Shown piece after piece: positions 43,031 through 51,922 of a stretch of DNA of 64,000 nt. The number at the start of each line of letters is the position of its first letter. Within the stretch, counting starts at the first letter, position 1. The notes under the pieces are model-generated. The model was not told the DNA's origin and did not search any database. It saw nothing but the letters and a program-made list of their open reading frames with translations. Source of the stretch: Microbacterium oryzae (GTDB lineage Bacteria > Actinomycetota > Actinomycetes > Actinomycetales > Microbacteriaceae); the NCBI RefSeq assembly GCF_009735645.1, contig NZ_CP032550.1, forward strand, positions 1,178,001 to 1,242,000. The letters run 5' to 3'. The position numbers and the translations under genes were made by a program.

Positions 43031-44065
43031 TCACGATAGACGCGCTGCGAGCTGACGGCGCTCCTCGCGCTCGGATTCGCGGGCGGCCTCGAGCGCGTCC
43101 ACCGCGACGCGCACGTCGCGCTCGGCCATCCGCACCCGGCGCTGCACGAGCGTCTCGGCGCCGTAGCGCTCCTGCAGGCGGTTCTCTCGCTCTTCCACGC
43201 GCACGACGATGTAGCTGCACGCGAGGAGGATCACCTGCGCGGACAGGTTGAACCACAGCAGCAGCGCGATGAGCGAGCCGAAGGAGGCCATCAGCGGGTT
43301 GCGGTCCGCCGCGCCCGCGAACAGGCCCGAGAGCTGCTGCAGCACCGTCAGCCCGAGCCCGCCGAGGAGCGCGCCCGACCAGAGCGCGCCGGCGGGCGCG
43401 CGCACGCCCGAGAGCAGCCGGAAGAGCCACGCGATGATCACGGCGTCGAGCGCGAACGTCGTCGCGAGCGCGGCGAGCCGCGTGAGGACCTCCGCCCATC
43501 CGCCGCCGGCCAGCCCCAGCCATCCGAGGGCCGTCTCGATGAAGGTCGAGCCGAGGAAGGTGAAGACGGCGGCGGCCAGGAACAGCACGCCGACCGACAC
43601 CGCGAAGAGCAGGTCGCGCAGCAGCAGCCAGACGACGAGGACGTCTTCGTGGGCGGTGCCGGCGATCAGGCGGATGGCCGTGCGCGCGTTCCCGATGGCG
43701 CCGATCGCCGCCCACGCGAGCGCGACGGCCGACACGATGCTGAGCCAGAGGCTGGCGCCGAGCGCGCCGCCGAGGCTCTCCGCGTCGATGATCCCCTCGT
43801 CGTCGCCGTCGCGGACGAGCCCGGGGATCGCCTCGTTCACCGCGTCGATGAGGGCGTGCCACAGGTCGCTGCGCGAGCTGAGCCAGAGCGCGGCGACGGC
43901 GAAGCCGAGCGCGACGGCGGCGAAGACCGAGAACAGGGCGCGGAAGCTCACCGCCGCCGCGAGGAGCCCGCCCTGCTGCTCGACGAAGAGCAGCGCGGCG
44001 CGCACGAGGCGCCGGCGGAGAAGCCACGCGAGCGCGTCTCTGACCCATCTCTCGACCGACGACAT
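43031..44065 (-). CDS. YihY/virulence-factor BrkB-family membrane protein
   Basis: Polytopic membrane protein of the YihY/BrkB (UPF0761) family, 344 aa. It has six hydrophobic segments, starting with LVRAALLFVEQQGGLLAAAVSFRALFSVFAAVALGF. The family motif region ALWSGALLGGLGLTVLQQLSGLFAG and FGSLIALLLWFNLSAQVILLACSYIVVRVEE lies near 230-300. The C-terminal 50 residues are charged and probably helical. The ATG at 44065 has TAACGT six nt upstream (leaderless), so the in-frame GTG two codons earlier is less likely. The function of the family is unsettled despite the historical ribonuclease BN label. Confidence 0.9.
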   Translation of the reverse strand: MSSVERWVRDALAWLLRRRLVRAALLFVEQQGGLLAAAVSFRALFSVFAAVALGFAVAALWLSSRSDLWHALIDAVNEAIPGLVRDGDDEGIIDAESLGGALGASLWLSIVSAVALAWAAIGAIGNARTAIRLIAGTAHEDVLVVWLLLRDLLFAVSVGVLFLAAAVFTFLGSTFIETALGWLGLAGGGWAEVLTRLAALATTFALDAVIIAWLFRLLSGVRAPAGALWSGALLGGLGLTVLQQLSGLFAGAADRNPLMASFGSLIALLLWFNLSAQVILLACSYIVVRVEERENRLQERYGAETLVQRRVRMAERDVRVAVDALEAARESEREERRQLAARLS

Positions 44066-44133
44066 GCACACACGTTACCCATGCGCGTGCAGGCGGCGGC
44101 CGGCGCAGGCGGCGCGGCCCCGGATGCGGGCGG

Positions 44134-44604
44134 TCACACGGCGAGGAGGCCCGCCCACGCGCCGAGGATGATCCACGGCCCGAACGGGATGCGCGCCTGC
44201 CGCTCGATGCGCCTTGCGGCCAGCAGCGCGAGCGCCCAGGCCGCACCCGCCACGAAGGCGGCGGCGGCCCCTGCGACGAGCGCGGGCCATCCGTGCCAGG
44301 CGAGGAAGACGCCGACGAGCGCGGCGAGCTTCACGTCGCCCCCGCCCATCCCCTCCGGATCGACCGCCCGCAGCGCGAGGTAGAACGCCCCGAGCGCGAG
44401 CCCGCCGAGCACCGCCCGCACCAGCGCGACGCCGTCGTGCGTCGCCGCGGCATGCAGCGCGATGAGGGCGAGCAGCGCCGCGGCAGACGGCAGCACGATC
44501 CGGTCGGGCAGCCGGTGCTCGTCGATGTCGATGCGGATGAGCACGGCGCCCACCGCGAGGAACCCCGTGTAGACGAGGGCGGTCAGGAGCGCGGCGACCT
44601 GCAT
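44134..44604 (-). CDS. Type IV prepilin-like peptidase (A24), minimal form
   Basis: Aspartic membrane protease of the A24 family, 156 aa, with about six hydrophobic segments. The two catalytic aspartates lie in RIDIDEHRLPDRIVLPS (near 24-40) and GMGGGDVKLAALVGVF (GXGD, D90). It lacks the N-terminal methyltransferase domain of full-length PilD, as in TadV/CpaA-type enzymes. No pilin, tad or com gene is visible in the window, so its substrate is encoded elsewhere. The ATG at 44604 follows a TAGCCT -10 by exactly 6 nt (leaderless). Confidence 0.9.
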   Translation of the reverse strand: MQVAALLTALVYTGFLAVGAVLIRIDIDEHRLPDRIVLPSAAALLALIALHAAATHDGVALVRAVLGGLALGAFYLALRAVDPEGMGGGDVKLAALVGVFLAWHGWPALVAGAAAAFVAGAAWALALLAARRIERQARIPFGPWIILGAWAGLLAV

Positions 44605-44656
44605 CGCGCCAGGCTAGGCGCGGCTGCGGGGGTGGCGCAGAAGCCTGTGGAGAGGG

Positions 44657-45133
44657 TCACTCCCCCATGCGATTGCGCATGCGCATGGCGCGCTCGGCCT
44701 CGCGCTTGTCCTGCCGTTCGCGGAGCGTCTGGCGCTTGTCGAACTCGCGCTTGCCCTTCGCGACGCCGATCTCGACCTTCGCGCGCCCGTCGAGGAAGTA
44801 CAGCCGCAGCGGCACGAGGGTGTAGCCGCCGGCGGAGACCTGGTGGCTGAGCTTGATGATCTCCTCGCGGTGCAGCAGCAGCTTGCGCACGCGCTTCGAG
44901 GAGTGGTTGGTCCAGGTGCCCTGCGCGTACTCCGGGATGTGCACGGCGTCGAGCCACGCCTCGTTCCCGTCGATGTACGCGTAGCCGTCGCTGAGGTTCG
45001 CCCGTCCCTGGCGCAGGGACTTCACCTCGGTGCCGGTGAGCACGAGACCCGCCTCGTACGTCTTCTCGATCGTGTACTCGTGACGGGCGCGACGATTCGT
45101 CGCGACGACCTTCTCACCCTGTTCCTTGGGCAT
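44657..45133 (-). CDS. smpB: SsrA-binding protein SmpB
   Basis: tmRNA-binding protein required for rescue of stalled ribosomes, 158 aa. Conserved features are [56 protein letters not shown] and [22 protein letters not shown] near the C-terminal tail that enters the decoding centre. The ATG at 45133 has AGGAGGTGAG upstream. It follows ftsX by 54 nt in the actinobacterial ftsE-ftsX-smpB order. No tmRNA gene is present in the 52-nt spacer after it. Confidence 0.97.
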   Translation of the reverse strand: MPKEQGEKVVATNRRARHEYTIEKTYEAGLVLTGTEVKSLRQGRANLSDGYAYIDGNEAWLDAVHIPEYAQGTWTNHSSKRVRKLLLHREEIIKLSHQVSAGGYTLVPLRLYFLDGRAKVEIGVAKGKREFDKRQTLRERQDKREAERAMRMRNRMGE

Positions 45134-45187
45134 GCGCTCACCTCCTCGGCTCTCGGTGCACAGCCTTCAACCCTAGCAACGCTCCGA

Positions 45188-46099
45188 CTAGGTGCGGAGC
45201 CAGCGGCGGATGGCGAACCCGGCGGACAGTGCCGCGAGGGCGACGCCGACGACGATGAGCACGGGCACCACGGCCCACGCCTCCCCGATCCCCACCCACG
45301 GGATGGCGTACATCTCGTCGACGAGGTACCGCTCGACGCCGAAGTGCACGCCCGCGAGCACGGCGGCTCCGGCGAGAGCGGCGCCGATGAACGCGGCGAA
45401 CACGCCCTCGAGCACGAACGGCGTCTGGATGAAGCGGTTCGACGCGCCCACGAGACGCATGATCGCGACCTCGCGGCGCCGCGCGTACGCCGACAGCCGG
45501 ATGGTCGTGGCGATGAGGAGCACGGCGGAGACCAGCATGAGGGCCGCGATGCCGATCGCGATGTACGTGGCGATGGTGAGCGTGGCGAACAGCGGGTCGA
45601 GGTACTCGAGCTGATCGGTGATCTCCTCGACGCCGTCGACGCCCGTGAACGCCTCGACGATGACGTCGGACTGGCTCGGGTCGACGAGGTTGACGTGGAA
45701 CTCCGCGCTCGTCTGCTCCGCGGTCAGCAGGCTCGCGTAGTCCTCGCCGAGGTTCTCGACGATGGAGTCATACGCCTCCTCCGGCGACAGGTACGTGTAC
45801 CCCTGGATGAGCGGCGACAGCGTCGGGCCCTCGAGCTCGGTGCGCACCGTCTCGATCTGCTCGTCGCTCGCGGCGCCGTCGACGCACGTGTCGCCCGTCG
45901 ACAGCGGCGAGCACATGTAGACGTCGACGAGCGCGCGGTCCTGGAAGTAGGCGTTGGTCTTGGCGATCTGCGTCTGCATGAGCACCGCGGCGCCCACGAA
46001 CGTGAGCGACACGAAGGTCACGAGGATGACCGAGACGACCATCGAGGCGTTGCGGCGCAGACCCTGCAGGGCCTCGCCGAGGACGAGTCCGAGTCTCAT
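45188..46099 (-). CDS. ftsX: Cell division permease FtsX
   Basis: Membrane partner of FtsE that activates peptidoglycan hydrolases, 303 aa. Four membrane helices (about 20-42, 173-195, 222-245, 268-292) are separated by a large extracellular loop (about 43-170) carrying two cysteines (MCSPLSTGDTCVDG), which may form a disulphide. AYARRREVAIMRLVGASNRFIQTPFVLEG is the typical FtsX/MacB cytoplasmic motif. The ATG at 46099 overlaps the ftsE stop (ATGA). It is encoded between ftsE and smpB as in other actinobacteria. Confidence 0.95.
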   Translation of the reverse strand: MRLGLVLGEALQGLRRNASMVVSVILVTFVSLTFVGAAVLMQTQIAKTNAYFQDRALVDVYMCSPLSTGDTCVDGAASDEQIETVRTELEGPTLSPLIQGYTYLSPEEAYDSIVENLGEDYASLLTAEQTSAEFHVNLVDPSQSDVIVEAFTGVDGVEEITDQLEYLDPLFATLTIATYIAIGIAALMLVSAVLLIATTIRLSAYARRREVAIMRLVGASNRFIQTPFVLEGVFAAFIGAALAGAAVLAGVHFGVERYLVDEMYAIPWVGIGEAWAVVPVLIVVGVALAALSAGFAIRRWLRT

Positions 46100-47214
46100 G
46101 AGGTGGGTCCCACTTCCTCGTCGCCGGACTCGAGTCCGAGCCGGTCGACCATCCCGATCGCGTCGTGGTCGACGCGGCGGCTGCGCCGTCGGCGCTCGCT
46201 CGCGTCGGATGGCGCGGCGTCGGCCTCGCGCGTCGGCTCCGCCGCGCGGGCGGGCGCGGCGGATGGCGCGGGCTCGGCGGGCGGGAGGGGCTCGGCGGGC
46301 GGGATGGCGGCGTCGACGGACGTCACCGGCTCGGCGGGCGGAGCGACGACGGTGGGGTGCACGACCTCGTCGACGACCTCCTCCACCGCCTCCACGGCGC
46401 GCTGGGCGGCGGCCTTCGTCTGCGCGTCGGCGGTCGCCGACACCTCGCGCTGCACGTCGAGGACGGCGGTGAGGGCGGCGATCGCCGCCGCGCCGCGCTC
46501 GGCCTCGGGCTGCAGGGTCTGCACCACGGAGGTGTCGCCGTAGCCGCCGCGACGGTCGTCGCGCATGAGCTCGCCCTCGCGCAGCTCGATCACGCGCCGC
46601 TGCATCTGGTCGACGAAGGTCGCCTCATGCGTGGCCATGACGATCGTGGTGCCGGTGGCGTTCACCTCGGCGAGGATCCGCATGATGTCGACCGAGGTCG
46701 TCGGGTCGAGGTTTCCGGTCGGCTCGTCCGCGAGGAGGAGCTGGGGCCGGTTCACGAGCGCACGCGCGATCGCCACGCGCTGCTGCTCGCCCCCCGAGAG
46801 CTCGTGCGGCATGCGCTTGCCCATCTCCGCCAGCCCCACGCGCTCGAGCGCCTCGGGGACGGCGTCCTTGATGAACGCGCGCGAGCGGCCGATCACCTGC
46901 AGGGTGAAGGCGACGTTCTGCGCGACGGTCTTCGACTGCAGCAGGCGGAAGTCCTGGAACACCGCGCCGATGTTGCGTCGGAAGTAGGGCGTGCGACGCG
47001 AGGTGAGCGTCTTCGTGTCGCGCCCGAGGGCGACGACGCGGCCCGAGGAGGGCAGGTCCTCGCGGAGGATGAGGCGCAGGCAGGACGACTTCCCGGAGCC
47101 CGAGGCCCCGACGAGGAAGACGAATTCGCCGCGCTGGACCTCGAAGTCGATGTCGCTGAGGGCCGGCTTCGCCGTTCCCTTGAAGCGCTTGGTGACGTGT
47201 TCGAACCGGATCAT
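46096..47214 (-). CDS. ftsE: Cell division ATPase FtsE with C-terminal extension
   Basis: ABC ATPase that powers FtsX-dependent activation of wall hydrolases. The product is 372 aa, against about 229 for mycobacterial FtsE. The ATPase core (1-225) has Walker [10 protein letters not shown] (36-44), signature LSGGEQQR (139-146), Walker [13 protein letters not shown] and the MATHEATF switch. Residues 226-372 are an Ala/Pro/Glu-rich, probably disordered extension with a heptad-like stretch ([30 protein letters not shown] in two parts) and a basic cluster [12 protein letters not shown]. The extension is in frame with no stop and overlaps ftsX, so it is real. prfB, usual neighbour in many actinobacteria, is not seen. 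Confidence 0.93.
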   Translation of the reverse strand: MIRFEHVTKRFKGTAKPALSDIDFEVQRGEFVFLVGASGSGKSSCLRLILREDLPSSGRVVALGRDTKTLTSRRTPYFRRNIGAVFQDFRLLQSKTVAQNVAFTLQVIGRSRAFIKDAVPEALERVGLAEMGKRMPHELSGGEQQRVAIARALVNRPQLLLADEPTGNLDPTTSVDIMRILAEVNATGTTIVMATHEATFVDQMQRRVIELREGELMRDDRRGGYGDTSVVQTLQPEAERGAAAIAALTAVLDVQREVSATADAQTKAAAQRAVEAVEEVVDEVVHPTVVAPPAEPVTSVDAAIPPAEPLPPAEPAPSAAPARAAEPTREADAAPSDASERRRRSRRVDHDAIGMVDRLGLESGDEEVGPTS

Positions 47215-47289
47215 GGCCTACCGAGCCTAAGCGGCGGCGCGACCGCGTCCCCCAGCGACATGCCCTCCCCGGGCGTTGTCAGCCGGCGC

Positions 47290-48705
47290 TCAGGTCATCT
47301 CCTCGAGCTCGCGCCCCTTCGTCTCCCGCACGCGCCACAGCACGAAGAAGAACGACAGCAGCGAGAAGAACGCGTAGAACCCGTACGCGAAGGTCAGGCT
47401 GATGTTGCTGAAGATCGGGAACGTCGTCGAGATGAAGAAGTTCGCGAGCCACTGCGCGGCGGCGGCGACGGCGAGCGCGCTCGCACGGATCCGGTTGGGG
47501 AACATCTCCCCCAGCAGCACCCAGACCACGGGGCCCCACGTCGCGCCGAAGCCGACGACGAAGAGGTTCGCGGCGATGAGCGCGATGATGGACCACGGAG
47601 CGCCGAGCTGCGCGCTCGTCGAGCCGTCGTCCGCCGTGACGAGCTCGGCGAACGAGAACGCGAGCGCCATGGTGCCGAGCGCGACGGTCATGAGCACGGA
47701 GCCCGCCAGCAGCAGCGCGCGGCGTCCGACGCGGTCCACGAGGAGGATGGCCACGATCGTCACGACGATGTTCGTCACGGAGGTGATGACCGACGTGGTG
47801 AGGGCGCTCGACTCGTCGAAGCCCACCGACCGCCACAGCGTCGTCGAGTAGTAGAAGATGACGTTGATGCCGACGAACTGCTGGAACACCGACAGCAGCA
47901 GACCGACCCAGACGATGGGCTTCAGGCCGAGCGCGGGCCCCGCGAGGTCGCGCAGCGATTCGGCCTTCTCGCTGTCGAGCGAGTCGCGGATCTGCTGGAT
48001 CTTGAGGTTCACGTCGGGCTCGCCCGTGAAGTCGAGCAGCACCTGCGACGCGCGGTCGTAGTCGCCCTTTCGCACGAGGTAGCGGGGCGACTCCGGCAGG
48101 CGCAGCGACATCACGCCGTAGACGACGGCCGGGATGGCCTCGGCCATGAACATCCATCGCCATGCGTCGATGCCGAACCACAGCACCTCGTTCGAGCCGC
48201 CGGCGACCGCGGCGAGGACCGCGTTCGACAGCAGCGCGACGAAGATGCCGCTGACGATCGCGAGCTGCTGCAGCGAGCCGAGGCGGCCGCGGATGCCCGC
48301 GGGCGACACCTCCGCGATGTAGGCGGGTGCGATGACCGACGCCGCGCCGACGCCGAGGCCGCCGACCACGCGCCAGACGATGAGGTCGACGACGCCGAAG
48401 GCGAGCCCCGAGCCGATCGACGAGACGAGGAACAGCACCGCCGCCACGAGCATGACCGGCACGCGCCCGCGGCGGTTGGCGATGGAGCCCGCGAACCAGG
48501 CGCCGGCGACGCAGCCGAGAAGCGCGGACGACACGGCGAAGCCCTTGATGGCGGCCGCCAGCTCGAAGTCCGCGGCGAGCGCGTCGACCGCGCCGTTGAT
48601 GACGGCGGTGTCGAACCCGAAGAGGAACCCGCCGAGGGCCGCCGCGATCGCGATGCCGATGACCCGGCCACTCGTTCTCCTGTGCTGCTGGGGCTGCCTG
48701 TGCAT
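47290..48705 (-). CDS. MFS sugar porter
   Basis: Major facilitator of the sugar porter family (XylE/GLUT type), 471 aa with twelve hydrophobic segments. Family signatures are GGFLFGFDTAVINGA near residue 25, the loop RRGRVP, PAYIAEVSPAGIRGRLGS, PESPRYLVRKGDYDRA after TM6, FQQFVGINVIFYYSTTLW (sugar-site QQ), and DRVGRRALLLAG. The last residues VRETKGRELEEM match the PETKG-type end. GAGAGGAA precedes the ATG at 48705. The sugar cannot be fixed; the QQXXGIN motif favours a hexose, pentose or inositol. It diverges from a TetR regulator, a likely local controller. Confidence 0.93.
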   Translation of the reverse strand: MHRQPQQHRRTSGRVIGIAIAAALGGFLFGFDTAVINGAVDALAADFELAAAIKGFAVSSALLGCVAGAWFAGSIANRRGRVPVMLVAAVLFLVSSIGSGLAFGVVDLIVWRVVGGLGVGAASVIAPAYIAEVSPAGIRGRLGSLQQLAIVSGIFVALLSNAVLAAVAGGSNEVLWFGIDAWRWMFMAEAIPAVVYGVMSLRLPESPRYLVRKGDYDRASQVLLDFTGEPDVNLKIQQIRDSLDSEKAESLRDLAGPALGLKPIVWVGLLLSVFQQFVGINVIFYYSTTLWRSVGFDESSALTTSVITSVTNIVVTIVAILLVDRVGRRALLLAGSVLMTVALGTMALAFSFAELVTADDGSTSAQLGAPWSIIALIAANLFVVGFGATWGPVVWVLLGEMFPNRIRASALAVAAAAQWLANFFISTTFPIFSNISLTFAYGFYAFFSLLSFFFVLWRVRETKGRELEEMT

Positions 48706-48777
48706 CGCTGTTCCTCTCCGATCCGGGGTCTCCGGCTGAGTGAGCCTTTCGCGGCGTCGTTTCCGGCGTCAAGGGGT

Positions 48778-48816
48778 TGCGGCATGCCCGCATTTCAGCT
48801 CTTCTTCGGGCAGACT
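48778..48816. promoter_or_regulatory. Putative operator and tetR-type -10
   Basis: An imperfect palindrome centred on GGCATGCC (48778-48792) lies in the 117-bp divergent spacer. CAGACT (48811-48816) ends 6 nt before the TetR-type ATG and may be its -10. A TetR dimer bound at the palindrome could act on both genes. Confidence 0.35.
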
Positions 48817-48822
48817 GGGGAG

Positions 48823-49398
48823 ATGACGGATGACCCTCGAGCTCTCCGCAGTCGACGCCGACTGCAGGGCGCTCTGCGCGGTCTGCTCGAGCGCGAGGAG
48901 CTGACCGAGATCGGCGTCTCGGAGCTCTGCCGGGCCGCCGGCGTGCATCGTACGACCTTCTACGGCCATTACACGAACGTCGGCGACGTCGCGTCCGACC
49001 TGTACGCGAGCTGGCTCGACGACGCGGCGGAGTTCCCCGTCGCCCCGTCTGACACCGTCGACGCCCTCGCCGCCCGCTACGTCGAGGCGACCAACGCCGT
49101 CCTCCGCAGCGTGACAGCCGAGCGCCGCACGCTGCGCGCGCTCCTGGCATCGGAGTTCTCGCTCGCCTTCCGTCGGCGCCTGCAGTCGCTCTTCGACGCG
49201 CGCATCGCCGAGGCCATCGCGCAGTTCCGCCGGCGCGGTCTCGATGCGGAGTTCGACGACGCCCTCGCGACGGCGTTCGTCGGCGGCGGCTTCGTCGGAG
49301 CCGTGCTGCTGTGGGTCATGAGCGACGAGAACGACGAAGAGTCCTACACGCGGGGGATCCTCGTCCACACGCCCGCCTGGTGGCCGCGCGTCGACTGA
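48823..49398 (+). CDS. TetR/AcrR-family regulator
   Basis: TetR-type regulator, 191 aa. The helix-turn-helix is LTEIGVSELCRAAGVHRTTFYGHYTN (about 26-51), a canonical TetR N-terminus. The C-terminal ligand domain is helical, with an overall TetR_C-like pattern and a hydrophobic LATAFVGGGFVGAVLLWVM segment. The ATG at 48823 follows CAGACT by 6 nt; GGGGAG immediately before it is too close for a standard ribosome site. The ligand is unknown. The divergent sugar porter is the most likely target, by position only. Confidence 0.88.
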   Translation: MTDDPRALRSRRRLQGALRGLLEREELTEIGVSELCRAAGVHRTTFYGHYTNVGDVASDLYASWLDDAAEFPVAPSDTVDALAARYVEATNAVLRSVTAERRTLRALLASEFSLAFRRRLQSLFDARIAEAIAQFRRRGLDAEFDDALATAFVGGGFVGAVLLWVMSDENDEESYTRGILVHTPAWWPRVD

Positions 49399-49423
49399 CG
49401 CGAGCGCGCGGTAGCGTCGGAGC

Positions 49424-50527
49424 ATGAAGCACCGGCGCGGGCGGATCGTCACGGTCGAGTCGCTCGACGAGCTCGACGCACGGCTGTCGGATGGCGCGCG
49501 GCGCCTGCGCGGGTGGCGCATCGTGGGGCTCGACCTCACGCGACGGTCCGCCGCTCTCGACGCGTGCGACACGTCTCGGACCACCTTCGCCGGATGCCGC
49601 TTCGCCCCGGGCGACGAGACGAAGCACGCGCTGCGCGGCGCGCTCGTCCTCCCCGATGTCGCCGTCGCCCCCGTCGACCCGCAGCGCGACACGCTCTACA
49701 CCGCCGACGAGCTGTACGACGCTCCGACCTGGAGGACCTCGCTGGACGGCCGCGCGTACGCCTGGTCGCAGCGCGATCGCTCCCCCGAGTCGGTGCTCGT
49801 ACGGGTGCTGCACGACGCGGGCGTCGACGCCGCGCTCGAGCGGTGGCTGGATGGCCGCCGCCTCGTCGGCGTGATGGGCGGGCATGCGATGCAGCGCGGT
49901 GACGCGGCGTACGCCGAGGCCGCGCGTCTCGGACGTCTGCTAGCCACCGACCGCGACGGCGGACGTCTCGTCGTCGCGACCGGCGGCGGACCCGGCGCCA
50001 TGGAGGCGGCGAACCTCGGCGCCCGGCTCGCGCGCCGACCACCGGAGGAACTCGAGGCGGCCCTGGCGACGCTCGGCGGCCATCCGTCGTTCCATCCCTC
50101 GGTCGATGCGTGGGCCGACGCCGCGCGGGCGGTGATCGCCGCATCCGACGACCCCGTCGCCTCGCTCGGCGTGCCCACCTGGCACTACGGGCACGAGCCG
50201 CCCAACCTGTTCGCAACGGCGATCGCGAAGTACTTCCGCAACGCGCTGCGGGAGTCGATCCTGCTGCAGCTGTGCGACCAGGGCATCGTGTTCCTTCCCG
50301 GGGCGGGCGGAACCGTGCAGGAGATCTTCCAGGACGCCTGCGAGAACTACTACGCGACGCCCGAGACCGTCGGCGAGATGGTGCTCGTGGGCCGCGAGTA
50401 CTGGACGCGGACGTACCCCGCCTGGCCGCTCCTCGACGCTCTCGCGGCGGGAAGGGCCATGGCGGGGCACGTGCACCTGGTCGACACCGTCGACGCGGCG
50501 GCGGAGGTCGTGCTCGCCCGAGGCTGA
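49424..50527 (+). CDS. LOG-family protein with N-terminal extension
   Basis: Lysine-decarboxylase-like (LOG) fold protein, 367 aa. The LOG core is at about 140-345, with VATGGGPGAMEAANLGARLA and the phosphoribohydrolase-type motif FLPGAGGTVQEIFQ. Plant-type LOGs cut cytokinin nucleotides; other family members are of uncertain function. The first 140 residues form an extra domain (VESLDELDARLSDGARRLRGWRI..) not present in the short 180-200 aa LOGs but known in long actinobacterial ones. The ATG at 49424 has TAGCGT 6 nt upstream (leaderless). It abuts the convergent ABC permease gene with no spacer. Confidence 0.86.
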   Translation: MKHRRGRIVTVESLDELDARLSDGARRLRGWRIVGLDLTRRSAALDACDTSRTTFAGCRFAPGDETKHALRGALVLPDVAVAPVDPQRDTLYTADELYDAPTWRTSLDGRAYAWSQRDRSPESVLVRVLHDAGVDAALERWLDGRRLVGVMGGHAMQRGDAAYAEAARLGRLLATDRDGGRLVVATGGGPGAMEAANLGARLARRPPEELEAALATLGGHPSFHPSVDAWADAARAVIAASDDPVASLGVPTWHYGHEPPNLFATAIAKYFRNALRESILLQLCDQGIVFLPGAGGTVQEIFQDACENYYATPETVGEMVLVGREYWTRTYPAWPLLDALAAGRAMAGHVHLVDTVDAAAEVVLARG

Positions 50528-51922
50528 CTACTCGGCGCGCTCCGGCTCGAGGAGCACCCGGGTGAGAATCGGACGCGTCGCCCGGAGCGCGAGCCACACG
50601 AGCAGGATCCCGCCGACGATGCACGCCACGATGACGAGCACCGACACCGGCGCCGTGATGAGCGACAGGCTCAGCAGCGGCGCGACGAGGGCGACGCCGG
50701 CCAGTGCCGCGACGATGACGGTGAACAGCAGCGGGCCCATGGTCGCGCGGGTGCGCGCGGCCTCCATGGTGTCGCGCGGCATGCCGACGCGGTCGAGCGC
50801 CACGTAGAGCGCACGGCGGTCGAGGATGGCCGCGGCCTGGTTCACGCCGACCGAGCACGCGACCATGAGGAACGAGATGGCGAGCGTGATGATGACGCCC
50901 GTGCGGATGTCCACGATGAGGGAGTCGTCGTCGGCCGAGGGCAGGGCCTGCGCGTACGCCGTGCCCGCTCCCCCGACCACCGCGACGAACGTCGTCATGG
51001 CGAGGCCGCCGACCTGGCGCCATGCCGCCTTCGGGGATTCGAGGACCGTCCGCGCCGCGATGAGGCGGTCGGGGGTCTTCGCCCGCTTCACGCGGATGCG
51101 CGCGTGGACGCCGATGAGCCAGGGGCCGATGATGCCGAGCACCCCGACGCCGGCGGCGAAGCACGCGCCGACGGCCGCGACGACGAAGGCGTAGCTGGGC
51201 AGCGCGTCGAGAGCGCTCAGTACGCCGGCCGCGACGACGACCACCACGACCGCGATGACCGCGCGGATGGCCCGCACCCGCGGCGCGTCCTGCTTCGTGC
51301 GGACGCCGAGGGGCGAGATGACGACGCGTCGCAGGCCGAGGCTCGCGCTCACCGCCGCCACGAGCGCGACCGCCACGACGACGGCGATGGTCATCACCGG
51401 ACCCGCCCACAGTGCGCCGGGCCCGATCGGCTCGTCGAGGAACGAGATGAATCCCGCCAGCGGCACGATGACGGCGTGGAGGGCGACGCCCGCGACCGCG
51501 CCGATGACCGCGACGGCGGTCGACTCGAGCACCGTCATGATGGTGACGAGCTGCGGCGTCGCGCCGAGCAGACGCAGCGTCGCCAGCCGGTCATCCCGAC
51601 GACGAGCCGACAGGCGTGCCGCGGCGCCGCCGAGCGACATGAGCGGCACCGCCAGGATGGCCAGGGCGACGATGCTCAGCAGCTGGTACAGCTGCACGAG
51701 GCCGAGGCGGTCCGGCGGCCAGCTCCAGAACATGAGCACTCCGCCGACGACGGTCAGCAGCAGCGCGGTCGCGACGGCGAACGCCACCGCCGGCAGCACG
51801 AGGGCCGCGGCGCTCTGAGCGCTCGGGCGTGAGAGATGCCAGGTGAGACGCAGGAGCGGCGCACGACCGGAGGCGCGTGCGAGAGGCGCGGGAGGCGCCA
51901 TCCGCTGGACGACCGCGGTCAT
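50528..51922 (-). CDS. FtsX-like ABC transporter permease
   Basis: MacB/FtsX-type permease, 464 aa, with about ten hydrophobic segments. The core FtsX motif is GGAAARLSARRRDDRLATLRLLGATPQLVTIMTVLE near 95-130, and a second permease-like half ends LDRRALYVALDRVGMPRDTMEAARTRATMGPLL. It is unlike classical MacB in lacking a large periplasmic domain; it resembles bacitracin-type or lipid-linked export permeases of Gram-positives. The ATG at 51922 overlaps the ATPase stop (ATGA). No histidine kinase or response regulator is adjacent. The substrate is unknown. Confidence 0.88.
   Translation of the reverse strand: MTAVVQRMAPPAPLARASGRAPLLRLTWHLSRPSAQSAAALVLPAVAFAVATALLLTVVGGVLMFWSWPPDRLGLVQLYQLLSIVALAILAVPLMSLGGAAARLSARRRDDRLATLRLLGATPQLVTIMTVLESTAVAVIGAVAGVALHAVIVPLAGFISFLDEPIGPGALWAGPVMTIAVVVAVALVAAVSASLGLRRVVISPLGVRTKQDAPRVRAIRAVIAVVVVVVAAGVLSALDALPSYAFVVAAVGACFAAGVGVLGIIGPWLIGVHARIRVKRAKTPDRLIAARTVLESPKAAWRQVGGLAMTTFVAVVGGAGTAYAQALPSADDDSLIVDIRTGVIITLAISFLMVACSVGVNQAAAILDRRALYVALDRVGMPRDTMEAARTRATMGPLLFTVIVAALAGVALVAPLLSLSLITAPVSVLVIVACIVGGILLVWLALRATRPILTRVLLEPERAE

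Noticed and set aside
44605-44656. tmRNA gene next to smpB
   Set aside because: Only 52 nt lie downstream of smpB and no tmRNA-like ends were seen.
46165-48822. Long plus-strand extension in front of the TetR gene
   Set aside because: The frame is open only because it is antisense to ftsE and the sugar porter; the TetR domain starts cleanly at the ATG at 48823.
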